From DATAOG01 sp963757395 (lineage in GTDB: Bacteria; Pseudomonadota; Alphaproteobacteria; Geminicoccales; Geminicoccaceae), in NCBI GenBank assembly GCA_963757395.1, contig CAVWRK010000010.1, forward strand, positions 124,001-188,000: a DNA stretch of 64,000 nt. Direction: 5' to 3'. Position numbers and translations under genes: made by a program. Every line of letters starts with the position of its first letter. The stretch's first letter is position 1. The notes under the pieces are model-generated. The model saw nothing but the letters and a program-made list of their open reading frames with translations. It was not told where the DNA came from and did not search any database. Below, piece after piece: positions 7,294 through 15,674 of the stretch.

Positions 7294-8146
7294 ATGGCGG
7301 CGGCGATCTTCTGGCACGACGGCAGGTGGTACGAGGATCAGCAGCCGAAGCTGCTCGGTCCGATGGACCACGCCATGTGGATGTCGACGCTCGCCTTCGA
7401 TGGCGCCCGCGCCTTCGACGGCCTGGCCCCGGATCTCGACCGGCATTGCGCGCGCCTGATCGATTTCGACCCGCAAGATGCTGCTCGAGCCGACCCTCGC
7501 CGCAGGCGAGGTCGAGGACCTCTGCCGCCAGGCGGTGCGCCGGCTGCCGCGGGACGTGCCGGTCTACGTCCGGCCGATGTTCTATGCCATGCGCGGCTTC
7601 GTTGTGCCCGAGGCGGCCTCGACCGAGTTCGCGCTCGCGGTCTACGCCTCGCCGATGCCCGAGCCCGGGGGCATGAGCGTCTGCTTCTCGAGCTACCGGC
7701 GGCCGGCGCGCGATGCCGCCCCGACCGACGCCAAGGCGGGCTGCCTCTATCCGAACATGCAGCGCGCTTTGGTCGAGGCGACCGGCCGCGGCTTCGACAA
7801 CGGCATCACGCTCGACGCCTCGGCCAACGTCGCCGAGCTCGCGACCGCCAATCTCTGGATCGCCAGGGACGGCATCGCCATGACCCCTGCGAGCAACGGC
7901 ACCTTCCTCGCCGGCATCACGCGGCGGCGGGTCGCCCAGCTGCTGCGCGACGCCGGCACCGAGGTCCAGGAGACCACGCTCACCCGCCAGGACATCCTGG
8001 ACGCCGACGAGGTTTTCTCCACCGGCAACTTCGGCAAGGTGCTGCCGATCACCAAGGTCGAGGACCGCCACTACCAGACCGGCCACGTCTACCAACGCGC
8101 CCGCGACCTCTATTTCGAATTCGCCCGCACCCAGCCGGTCGGCTAA
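7294..8146 (+). CDS. Fold-type IV PLP aminotransferase (branched-chain type), interrupted by a frameshift
   Basis: The N-terminal 60 residues (IFWHDGRWYEDQQPKLLGPM, TLAFDGARAFDG, DRHCARLI) are those of branched-chain aminotransferase or 4-amino-4-deoxychorismate-lyase-type enzymes. At 7464-7466 (TTT) the frame shifts. The remaining 220 residues continue in another frame from STRKMLLEP, including GCLYPNMQRALVEA, where the Lys two residues before the equivalent stretch (DAKAGC) is the likely PLP lysine, and ASNGTFLAGITRR, the phosphate-cup segment. Removing one T restores a protein of about 283 residues, normal for the family. The reaction would be transamination between a hydrophobic amino acid and 2-oxoglutarate. 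The exact substrate is unresolved. Confidence 0.8.
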
Positions 8147-8156
8147 GTCACGAGGC

Positions 8157-8537
8157 ATGTCAGAGGAACTCATGCGTGCCGCCAAGCCAGTCGCCGACGA
8201 GAGGGACGATCTCTTCGAGATGGCCAACCTGTCGCTGGCGCTGACCGGGCTGCCGATGATCGCCTGGATCTCGGAGCGCGGGCGTGCCCGGCACGACGCT
8301 CGCGTGAAGGTCTCCTTGGTGCACGGCCGTCGGGCCCGGCCGGACCGGACGGCATCCGTCTCGGTGCGCCCGACGGTCGAGATCGTAGCCGGGCCCGAAC
8401 TCGACCGTGGCGATCTCGATCTCCTGCGCCAGTGCGTCGAGCTGAACCGCGAAGCGATCATCGCTTATTGGGACGGCGATCTGCTGACCGACGAGGTGAT
8501 CGTGCAGCTCAAACCGGTTGCCGCGCCGGGTGGGTGA
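8157..8537 (+). CDS. Conserved hypothetical protein (about 126 residues)
   Basis: This acidic/basic mixed soluble protein has no signal or membrane segment. Features are an N-terminal helix, a LPMIAWISERGRARHDARVK stretch, a VSVRPTVEIVAG strand, and a C-terminal LRQCVELNREAIIAYWDGD, which recalls the ending of small DUF4160-type proteins (an acidic loop followed by W-x-x-N-R-x-A-I-x-x-Y-W). I cannot assign a function. It starts 10 bases after the aminotransferase gene and ends 2 bases before the convergent AraC gene, so it is probably the last gene of that operon. Confidence 0.6.
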   Translation: MSEELMRAAKPVADERDDLFEMANLSLALTGLPMIAWISERGRARHDARVKVSLVHGRRARPDRTASVSVRPTVEIVAGPELDRGDLDLLRQCVELNREAIIAYWDGDLLTDEVIVQLKPVAAPGG

Positions 8538-8539
8538 CC

Positions 8540-9310
8540 TCAGGCGCCGTCGCGCTCGAAATACTGGCCGGGCGTGGTGCCCAGCGCGCGCCGGAAGGCG
8601 TGGATGAAGGCGCTCGGGCTGTCGTAGCCGAGATCGAGCGCTACGGACGTCACGGGCTCGCGCTGGGCGAGGCGCACCAGGGCGGCCAACAGCCGCGCCT
8701 GGCGCTGCCACTGGCGGAAGGTCATGCCGGTCTCGGCGAGGAAGCGGCGGCTCAGGGTTCGCACGCTGGCGCCGACCTCCTTGCCCCAGGCCGCGAGCGT
8801 GCGCGGATCGCCGGGGTCGGCGCCGAGTGCTGCCGTGATCCGTTTCAGGCGCGGGTCCTCGGGCTCGGGCAGGTGCAAGGGCGCCAGCGCCGCCGCCCGG
8901 ATCTCCTCGAGCAGCAGCCCGACGAGCAGCGCCCGCCGCGGGCCATCGCCCGGCGCCTCGACGCCCGCCAGGACCAGCTCGCGCAGCAGCGGCGAGACGT
9001 TGACGACGCCACAGGCGACGGGCAGCCCGTCGCGCGCCTGCGTGTCGACGTAGAGCGTGCGCATCTCGAGCCGGGTCGCGCAGCGGATCGCGTGCTCCAT
9101 GCCGGCCGGCATCCAGACCGCCCGCTGCGGCGGCACCACCCAGGCGCCGGCCACGGTCACCACGGTCATCACGCCGGCGCGGGCGTAAATCAGCTGCGCC
9201 CAGTCGTGGTGGTGCGGCTGGATCAGATGGCCCTTGGTGTAGTCAGTCGCGAGCGAGCGGACCGTGGCCGTTAGCGATTCTGACCGTTCGTCGATACCAA
9301 ATGGCCTCAT
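8540..9310 (-). CDS. AraC-family transcriptional regulator with N-terminal cupin
   Basis: The 256-residue protein has an N-terminal cupin-like sensor (HHHDWAQLIYARAG, RAVWMPAGMEHAI) and a C-terminal AraC domain with two helix-turn-helix units. The first is around TLAAWGKEVGASVRTLSRRF and the second around VTSVALDLGYDSPSAFIHAF, ending RALGTTPGQYF. It is transcribed divergently from the MFS transporter gene with a 66-base gap, the usual layout for a local activator of an exporter. Its ligand is unknown. The length is normal for this subgroup. Confidence 0.9.
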   Translation of the reverse strand: MRPFGIDERSESLTATVRSLATDYTKGHLIQPHHHDWAQLIYARAGVMTVVTVAGAWVVPPQRAVWMPAGMEHAIRCATRLEMRTLYVDTQARDGLPVACGVVNVSPLLRELVLAGVEAPGDGPRRALLVGLLLEEIRAAALAPLHLPEPEDPRLKRITAALGADPGDPRTLAAWGKEVGASVRTLSRRFLAETGMTFRQWQRQARLLAALVRLAQREPVTSVALDLGYDSPSAFIHAFRRALGTTPGQYFERDGA

Positions 9311-9376
9311 GTCGCGAGAGCGTAAGCGTGCGCTCTGTTAGATTCAATCGCGGACCCACTTCCTGGGGAAAAACCG

Positions 9377-10579
9377 ATGAGCCGGGCGCTCTGGTTCCTG
9401 AACCTCGCGCACGCGTACGACCACTTTTTTCTCCTGATCTTCCCAACCGCGGTGCTGGCACTCGCGCCGGCCTGGGGCATGTCGTACGGCGAGGCGCTGG
9501 CGTTCGGGACCGCGGCCTTCGTCACCTTCGGCCTCGGCACGCTGCCGGCCGGCTGGCTCGGCGACCGCTGGAGTCGCGGCCATCTGATGTCGGTCTTCTT
9601 CATCGGGATCGGGTTTTCCTCGGTTCTGACCGGCCTCGCGGCGGGCCCGGTCACGCTCGCGATCGGCCTCGGCCTGCTCGGCCTGTTCGCGTCGATCTAC
9701 CACCCGGTCGGCACAGCACTGGTGATCCAGAACGCCAAGGCGACCGGCCAGTCGCTCGGCGTCAACGGCGTGTTCGGCAATCTGGGGGTCGCCGGCGCCG
9801 CGCTGATCACCGGCCTGATCACCGAGTGGCTGGGCTGGCGCGCGGCCTTCATCCTCCCGGGCCTGATCGCGGTCGCAACCGGCATCCTGTTCGCCCGCGC
9901 CATCGCGCCGCAGATGACCGGCGACCTCGCCACGCGCCCCGCTGCCAAAACGGTGCCGGCAGCGCGGGGCGCGCTGATCCGGGTGTTCGTGGTGGTCGGC
10001 GTCAGCGCCCTGTTCGGAGGCATCATCTTCCATGGCACGACGATTGCGCTGCCCAAGATCTTCCAGGAGCGGCTCGCGGACCTGGTCGGCGACATCGGCA
10101 CGATCGGCGTCCTGGTGGCCGCGGTGTTCACGCTCGCGGCCTTCGCCCAGATCGCGGTCGGCCGCCTGCTCGATCGCTATGGCGCCCGCCTGATCCTACC
10201 GCTGATCGTGGCGCCGCAAACTGTCCTGCTCCTGCTCGCGGTCCAGCTCTCGGGGTTCGGCATGTTGCTGCTGGCGGCCGCCCTGATGCTGCTGGTGTTC
10301 GGCGAGATCCCGATCACGGCCTGGCTGGTCGGCCAATACACGCCTAGTCACTGGCAGTCGCGGATCTTCGCCCTGCAATACGTGCTCTCGCTCGGCGTCA
10401 GCGCGATCGTGGTGCCGATGATCGCGGTGCTGCACGAACGGACCGGCGGCTTCGGCAGCTTCTTCGTCGTGCTCGCCGGTGCGGCGGCGCTGGTCGCCCT
10501 GGTGGCACTGCTGCTCCCGGGTGCCTCCAGGGTGCGGTCGCCCGCAGGCATGGGCGGTCCCGCTCGCGCGGCGTCCTGA
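9377..10579 (+). CDS. Major facilitator superfamily transporter
   Basis: The protein has 400 residues and twelve hydrophobic segments, with the MFS motif A equivalent in the 2-3 loop (PAGWLGDRWSRGHLM) and a second-half repeat (GRLLDRYGARLILP). It shows the long proline/glycine-rich helices of the Fsr-like drug/fosmidomycin exporter group (SIYHPVGTALVIQNAKATGQ), but specificity cannot be fixed. The divergent AraC regulator is the probable controller. The gene ends 3 bases before the convergent cheB-like gene. Confidence 0.85.
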   Translation: MSRALWFLNLAHAYDHFFLLIFPTAVLALAPAWGMSYGEALAFGTAAFVTFGLGTLPAGWLGDRWSRGHLMSVFFIGIGFSSVLTGLAAGPVTLAIGLGLLGLFASIYHPVGTALVIQNAKATGQSLGVNGVFGNLGVAGAALITGLITEWLGWRAAFILPGLIAVATGILFARAIAPQMTGDLATRPAAKTVPAARGALIRVFVVVGVSALFGGIIFHGTTIALPKIFQERLADLVGDIGTIGVLVAAVFTLAAFAQIAVGRLLDRYGARLILPLIVAPQTVLLLLAVQLSGFGMLLLAAALMLLVFGEIPITAWLVGQYTPSHWQSRIFALQYVLSLGVSAIVVPMIAVLHERTGGFGSFFVVLAGAAALVALVALLLPGASRVRSPAGMGGPARAAS

Positions 10580-10582
10580 CGA

Positions 10583-11694
10583 TCAGCGCGAGCGTGGTGC
10601 AGCCAGCGCCGGCGAGGCCACGCAGATCGCCTGGAGAGCCGTCGGCGACGAGGGCAGCGGGCTGGACCCTGGCGTCGGGACCAGCTGCAGCAGCGTCGCG
10701 GCGATCTCGTCCGGGGCCAGCACGTGGGTTGCCCCTCGAGCGCGATCGCGACCCCCGGCATGCCGTGCACGACCGAGCTTTCCTTGTTCTGGGCGATGGT
10801 GATCGCGCCGCCGTCCTTGAGCTGCCTGAGCTCGACCGCGCCATCCGCGCCCATGCCGGAGAGCAGGACGCCGACGACGTTGGCGCCGAGCGTCTCGGCC
10901 AGTGACCGAAACAGATAGGCGACCGCCGGCCGCTGACCATGCTCGGCAGGGGCGCGCTCGAGGACGATGTTGCCGGACCGGCCGAGGCCCATATGGGCGC
11001 CATCGGGAGCGATGTAGACGTGCCCCGGCAGCGGATGGTCGCCGCCGCCGGCGAGATGAACCGGCAAGGCGGACGACGCCGCGAGCCAGTCCACGAAACC
11101 GTGCACGAAGCCCGGTGAGATGTGCTGAACGGCGAGCACTGGCACCGGGAAGTCCGGCGGCAGCCCGGCCAGAATGGTTTGCAGCGCAACGGGGCCGCCG
11201 GTCGAGCCGTCTCCAAGGCGCGAGCTCGGCCTGGCCGGAATCCCCGGTGCCGGCTGCCGCTCGAGCTGCTCCGGCCGGCACCAGCGCCGTACGACCCGGA
11301 CCTCGGCCATCAATCTGACCATTTGCGCCAGCTCGCCGGCGCTCGCCGGGTGGCCCTGATGGCCGAGGCCCAGCGGTCGCGGCACGAAGGCGACCGCGCC
11401 CGCCTCGACCGCGCGAAACGTGGTCGCCACATGGTCGGTCGCCGTGCCGCTGACAATGACGATCGCCACCGGATGGCCTTCCATGATCCGCCGGGTCGCC
11501 TCGAGGCCATCCATCCGCGGCATGTGGATGTCCATCGTGACGACGTCGGGCTTGCGCCGCCGGACCGCCTCGACCGCATGCAGGCCGTCGGCGGCAGTCG
11601 CGATCACCCGGATGTCCGCGTCCGCGCTCAGGATGTTCACCAGGAAGTCCCGCAGCGTTGGCGAGTACCCGGCCACCAGTACCTTGATGTCGGG
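10583..11694 (-). CDS. cheB: CheB-type chemotaxis response regulator / protein-glutamate methylesterase, one frameshift near the 3' end
   Basis: Reading leftward, a receiver domain (IKVLVAGYSPTLRDFLVNIL, phospho-Asp in VVTMDIHMPRMDG) is followed by a linker and the CheB methylesterase domain. The catalytic triad is present: Ser in GSTGGPVALQ, His in VLAVQHIS, and Asp in LLSGMGADG. At 10732-10735 (CCCC on the plus strand) one base is missing, and the tail continues in another frame as THVLAPDEIAATLLQLVP. CheB removes methyl groups from chemoreceptors. Its normal start codon is missing: the frame is entered from a fragment of CheA at about 11691, so a separate promoter or start for CheB is not evident. 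The gene converges on the MFS gene with a 3-base gap. Confidence 0.82.
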
Positions 11695-11819
11695 AGAATG
11701 AAGGTCGCGTTGCCAACCTCGACCACGACCCCGCGAAAGGAGGCGAGCGTGATCGGCAGCACGAGGCGGAACGTGGTCCCGACATCCGGGCGCGGGTCGA
11801 GGGTGATCGTGCCGCCGCC
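11691..11819 (-). pseudogene. cheA: CheA histidine kinase internal fragment
   Basis: Forty-three codons encode GGGTITLDPRPDVGTTFRL and then VLPITLASFRGVVVEVGNAT. This is the end of the CheA ATPase domain and the beginning of its CheW-like regulatory domain. The phosphotransfer, dimerisation and most of the catalytic domain are absent. The fragment is joined on its 5' side to a CheR fragment through a GCGGCGG stretch and on its 3' side to the CheB receiver through CTCCCGACATC. Such a piece cannot act as a kinase. It is evidence of an original cheA gene between cheR and cheB. Confidence 0.72.
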
Positions 11820-11985
11820 TCGAAGCTCTGCGGTTCGCGCAGGAAATAGGTCTCGCCGATCGTCAGATGGCTGGCGTGCGCCTCGATCTGCCCGCGGTTT
11901 AACTCGGCCGACAGCAGCCAGCGGATGCATTCGGCCGGATCGCCGAAGCCGCGGCCGCACGGCCTGCCGCCCACCGTCGCCCGAG
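11816..11985 (-). pseudogene. cheR: CheR methyltransferase N-terminal fragment
   Basis: The fragment encodes AECIRWLLSAELNRGQIEAH followed by ASHLTIGETYFLREPQSFEA. This is the CheR N-terminal domain and the start of its SAM-binding region (the conserved TxxxTxFFR/P-like motif is TIGETYFLREP). The rest of the methyltransferase domain is missing because the sequence jumps into CheA. Upstream it runs out of the cheW gene with no recognisable start. It is a remnant of the receptor methyltransferase of a chemotaxis-like pathway. Confidence 0.7.
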
Positions 11986-12014
11986 AATGCCACGCTGCGA
12001 CGATCGCGTGGTCG

Positions 12015-12504
12015 CCCCTCCTCCAGCTTGACCACACCCTCGACATAGACCGCCCCCGGGAGGAGGTCCGCGGCCGGCGTCACCGCCGCATGCCCGCTTT
12101 CGACGACGCCCTCGACCGCATCCACGAGGAGCGCCACCGGTTGCCGCGCCGTGTGCGCGACGATCAGGTGATCGGCGAGCCTCCGGCTCCGGTCGGGCAG
12201 GTGAAACCGCTTGCGGACGTCGACCACCGGCACGATCCGCCCGCGCAGGTCGATGACGCCCCGGACGATGTCGGGCGCCGTGGGCAACGGCATGATCGCG
12301 ACCGGCCGGACCACCTGCTCGACCGCGTCAGACAGACGGAGCCCGAAGCGCTGCTCGTCGAGGACGAAGACCACGAGCCGATGCCAGCCAGCGGCCGACC
12401 CCTGCGGCCGCGGCCGGGCCGGCGGGTCCGGCCGATCGGCCGGACCCGGGCGAGACGCCTCCGATCCGCCCGACCGGTCGTACGCTCGACCGGTCGTCTG
12501 CCAT
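12015..12504 (-). CDS. cheW: CheW-like coupling protein, probable frameshift in its N-terminal linker
   Basis: The CheW domain is well preserved: VVFVLDEQRFGLRLSDAVEQ, VIDLRGRIVPVVDVRKRF and LLPGAVYVEGVVKLEEG. CheW couples receptors to the CheA kinase. The ATG at 12504 has a good AGAGG upstream and lies 12 bases after the stop of the preceding kinase gene. That frame and the CheW frame differ, so a one-base indel is likely in the Pro/Gly/Ala-rich linker near 12400. The 3' end passes directly into a CheR fragment around 12010 without the last CheW residues, so the protein end is uncertain. Confidence 0.72.
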
Positions 12505-12516
12505 GCCTGGCCTCTT

Positions 12517-13837
12517 CTATTGTTGAGCGGAAAAGCGCAGGGTGAACCGCGTCGGCTGCGCGCGCTCGACCGTCATGGTCGCGCCCAGCTGCTCGACGAG
12601 CAGCCCGATCAGCTGCAACCCGAGCGTCCCGGTCTGCTCCGGATCCGTGCCCTCGGGCAGGCCGACGCCGTCGTCGCTCACCGAGAGCCTCACCTGGTCG
12701 GCCTCCTTGGCGAGCTCGACCCGGATCTCGCCCGCCCGGCCGTCCGGAAACGCGTGCTTGAGGGCGTTCGCGATCAGCTCGTTGACCAGCAGGCCGCAAG
12801 GGGTCGCCATCTTGATCGGCAACTGGACGCCGGTCGCATCGATCGCGAGCGTGATCCGGCTCGGATCGGCGCTGTAGGACTCGAACAGGGTCGGCACCAG
12901 GGTGTCGAGGAACCCGGCGAAGTCGATCTCGGCGAAGCCGCCGGAACTCGTACAGCGCCTGATGGATCATGGCCATGGACCTGACCCGGTTGCGGCTGTC
13001 CCGCAGCAGCTCGACGGCGGCCGGATTGTCGATCCCGTCGGACTGCATGTCGAGCAAGCTGGACACGACCTGCAGGTTGTTCTTGACCCGGTGGTGGATC
13101 TCGCCGAGCAGGACTTCCTTCTCGCGCAGGGACTCCTCGATGCGCCGCTCGTTGCGCCGGCGCTCGGTGATGTCCCGGATTGACGCCAGGAACCCCGGCC
13201 TGCCCCCCCAATCGATCTGGACGACTCTCATCTCCGCGACCCGATCGCGACGGATGTCGATCTCGGAGACCTGCCCGTCGGCGACCGAAAAGCCGAGCAG
13301 TTGCCCGACCAGATCCTCCCGGCGGACGCCGAACAGCTCGAGGGCGGCATCGTTCACGAGCAGGACGGTGCCCTTCTCGTCGGTAACGATGACCGCGTCC
13401 GGATTGGCGGCGACGATCTTCTCGAACCGCCGGTGCCCCTCATCGGCGTGGGCACGCGTCGCGGCGTAAAGGACGCTGCGCGCCAGCAGCTGCGATTTCG
13501 GCTCGTCCTTGCCGATGAAGTCCTGCGCGCCCTCGTCCAGGGCGGCGCGCCGGAGGTCGGGGTCGGCGCGTCCCGAGCAGACCACGATGGCACCGGCGCC
13601 GCCCGTCCGACGGACCCCGCGCAAGGTGTCGATGCCGCTCGAATCCGGCAGGTTCAGGTCGAGGATCGTGGCGTCGTAGCTACCCCGCTCGAGGACCGCC
13701 CGCGCGGCGGCCAAGCTGCCGACGACCGAGACCTCGAACTCGTAACCGTGGACGTCGCTCAAGCCTTCGGTCGCGAGCTCGGCGTCACCCGGGTTGTCCT
13801 CGACCAGGAGCAGTCGAAAGCGCGGAAGATCCGCCAT
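12517..13837 (-). CDS. Receiver-PAS-HWE/HisKA_2-type histidine kinase, one frameshift
   Basis: Domain order is a receiver (LLLVEDNPGDAELATEG, phospho-Asp in ATILDLNLPDSSG, and FIGKDEP with the conserved Lys), then a PAS domain (about residues 140-245, VIVTDEKGTVLLVNDAALEL), then a HisKA_2-like helix with the phospho-His motif LLGEIHHRVKNNLQVVSSLL, then an ATPase domain (NELIANALKHAFPDG, SVSDDGVGLPEG, GLQLIGLLVEQLG). At 12943-12944 one extra base shifts the frame just after HQALYEF. Removing it gives about 440 residues. Kinases of this class with KaiBC neighbours are known in other proteobacteria. This one starts 10 bases after kaiC, so it is probably the output or input kinase of the Kai module. 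It is soluble, with no membrane segment. Confidence 0.82.
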
Positions 13838-13847
13838 GACGCCGAAG

Positions 13848-15368
13848 CTAGCTAGCGGCCCCGAACATGTCGCCCAGGTGCTCGCGCTCGCTCACGAAGG
13901 AGTAGATCGGCTGCCCGCTCAGGATGCCGTGCACGCCGCGGAACGGTTCCCTGAGATGCATGCCGGTGCTGTCGATGACGTATTCGCGGATGTCCTTCTC
14001 GTGCCAGGTCCCGCGCATCTTGAGGACGGTCAGGCCGCGCCGCATCTCGCCGTGCAGCTCGACATAGCGCAACAGGATGATCGTGTCGGTGATCGTCGAG
14101 ATGTGGGTCTCGGTAATCAACTCGCCGCCGATCAGCATCGAGGTCGTGTTGGTGAACAGCCCCGTGACCTCGAGATGCTTGATGTGGCTGGTCAGACCGA
14201 TGACGAACTCGCGGAACGACTTGCCGGTCGAGACCCGCTCGAAGGCGGACATGCTGTCGACGGCGACCCGGTGCGGCTTGAAATCGCGGATGTCGCGCTT
14301 GATCTGGATCAGGTGATCCTCGAGCCCCATCACCTCCGGATAGCGGCAGATGATGTGCAAGAGGCCGTCCTTCATGGCCTGGTCGAAGTCGACGCCCCAG
14401 GAGGCGGCATTGCGGGACAGCTGCTGGCTGCTCTCCTCGGCGCCGAACAGCAGGACCCGCTCCCCGGCATTGATCGCCGCCTTGACGTACTGGGTGACCG
14501 TCAGGGTCTTGCCGGTCCCGGTCGCACCGCTGACCAGGATGATCGAATCCCGGTACATGCCGCCGCCGCACATCTTGTCGAGCTCCTCGACCCCCGAGGA
14601 GACGCGGATGTTGGACGACCTCTGCTTGAGCTCGGTGGCCGACAGCGGCATGATGGTCACGCCATCCTCCGGATCGATCGTGTAGGGGTACTCGCCTTTC
14701 TGATGCAAAGCGCCCCGGAACTTCAGGATCTCGATGGTCCGGCGGCGCTTCTCGTGCTCGAGTCGGTTACGCAGCAGAATGACATTGTCGGCGACGAACT
14801 CCTCGACCCCGAAACGGCCGACGCCACCGTCCTCCTCGGTGCGCTCCAGCGTGACCAGCGTGGTCACCCCGAGCTGCCGGAGGCCGGCCAGGATCCGATG
14901 CAGCTCCCGGCGCACGACGCCGGCGTCGCTGAGCTGCGGGAACAGCGCCCCGACCGCATCCAGGATCACCCGCTTGGCGTTCACCCTGCGCACGGCCGAC
15001 TCGATGCGCGCGAGCAGCGCCGTCAGGTCGTACATCCCGATCGCGACCGTCTCGAGGCCCGGCTCCGGGGTCGCGTCGACCACCGCGATCTTGCCGCACT
15101 TGACCAGACCTTCCAGGTCCCAGCCGAAGGAACTCACGTTGTGCATCAGATCCTGGGGCGTTTCCTCGAAAGTGACGAACACCCCAGGCTGCTCGAACCC
15201 GCGCACGCCGGCCAGGAGGAACTGCAGGGCCAGAACCGTCTTACCGCTGCCGGCGGTGCCGGCGACCAAGGTGCTCCGGTTCTCGGGCAGGCCGCCGTCG
15301 GCGATCTGGTCGAACCCGGCGATGCCGGTGGTAAGCCTACTCAGGCCGACGTGGCTCGAGATGTTCAT
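13848..15368 (-). CDS. kaiC: KaiC circadian-clock-type ATPase/kinase
   Basis: The protein of 506 residues has two RecA-like domains. CI has Walker A GTAGSGKT (37-44) and the catalytic Glu pair in TFEE (68-69). CII has Walker A GATGTGKT (281-288) and the Glu pair in GAEES (about 311-312). The autophosphorylation patch reads T-E-T-H-I-S-T (419-425), aligning with Thr426, Ser431 and Thr432 of Synechococcus KaiC, so both phosphosites are kept. The C-terminal A-loop and tail are present but diverged. I use the ATG at 15368; AAGGAG at the end of kaiB is its ribosome-binding site. No kaiA is visible, so if it is a timer it would be KaiA-independent or of hourglass type. Autophosphorylation is inferred from conservation. 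Confidence 0.93.
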   Translation of the reverse strand: MNISSHVGLSRLTTGIAGFDQIADGGLPENRSTLVAGTAGSGKTVLALQFLLAGVRGFEQPGVFVTFEETPQDLMHNVSSFGWDLEGLVKCGKIAVVDATPEPGLETVAIGMYDLTALLARIESAVRRVNAKRVILDAVGALFPQLSDAGVVRRELHRILAGLRQLGVTTLVTLERTEEDGGVGRFGVEEFVADNVILLRNRLEHEKRRRTIEILKFRGALHQKGEYPYTIDPEDGVTIMPLSATELKQRSSNIRVSSGVEELDKMCGGGMYRDSIILVSGATGTGKTLTVTQYVKAAINAGERVLLFGAEESSQQLSRNAASWGVDFDQAMKDGLLHIICRYPEVMGLEDHLIQIKRDIRDFKPHRVAVDSMSAFERVSTGKSFREFVIGLTSHIKHLEVTGLFTNTTSMLIGGELITETHISTITDTIILLRYVELHGEMRRGLTVLKMRGTWHEKDIREYVIDSTGMHLREPFRGVHGILSGQPIYSFVSEREHLGDMFGAAS

Positions 15369-15374
15369 CACCCT

Positions 15375-15674
15375 CTACTCCTTATGCACGGTCAGCGCTG
15401 CGGGCGAGCTTGGCATGACATCGAGACTGATCAGCACCCGCTCACGATCACTAAGATCGCCTAGGATCATGCGCACCGGCTGGGGCAGCTGCTTCACCAG
15501 GGTTGGCGTCGCCAGGATCTTCGCTTTCTCGGCGAGCCCCGGGTTTTCCAGGACGTCGATCACCTCGAGATCATAGACACCGGCGAGCTCCGTCCGGCAG
15601 ATCTGCTCGAGATTCTCGATCGCCCGCTGCGAGTGCGCCGTGCGGCCGGTAATGTAGAGGCGGAGACGATACAT
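15375..15674 (-). CDS. kaiB: KaiB circadian-clock-type protein
   Basis: This 99-residue KaiB has YRLRLYITGRTAHSQRAIEN, DLEVIDVLENPGLAEKAKIL, the cis-proline strand ATPTLVKQLPQPVR and IGDLSDRE-like GDLSDRERVLISLD. In cyanobacteria KaiB changes fold and binds the CI ring of KaiC in the phosphorylated state. The glycine that is Gly88 in Synechococcus is Ser here (LISLD), while the next switch residue Asp90 is kept. The start ATG overlaps the stop of the preceding response regulator gene by one base (TGATG), so it is translationally coupled. The stop is 6 bases before kaiC. Confidence 0.93.
   Translation of the reverse strand: MYRLRLYITGRTAHSQRAIENLEQICRTELAGVYDLEVIDVLENPGLAEKAKILATPTLVKQLPQPVRMILGDLSDRERVLISLDVMPSSPAALTVHKE

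Noticed and set aside
6224..8461. Minus-strand open frame of 745 codons opposite the binding protein and aminotransferase genes
   Set aside because: It runs antisense to two recognisable genes and shows only reverse-codon composition.
13794..15464. Plus-strand open frame of 556 codons opposite kaiC
   Set aside because: Antisense of kaiC, with runs of Asp, Gln, His and Leu typical of such shadows.
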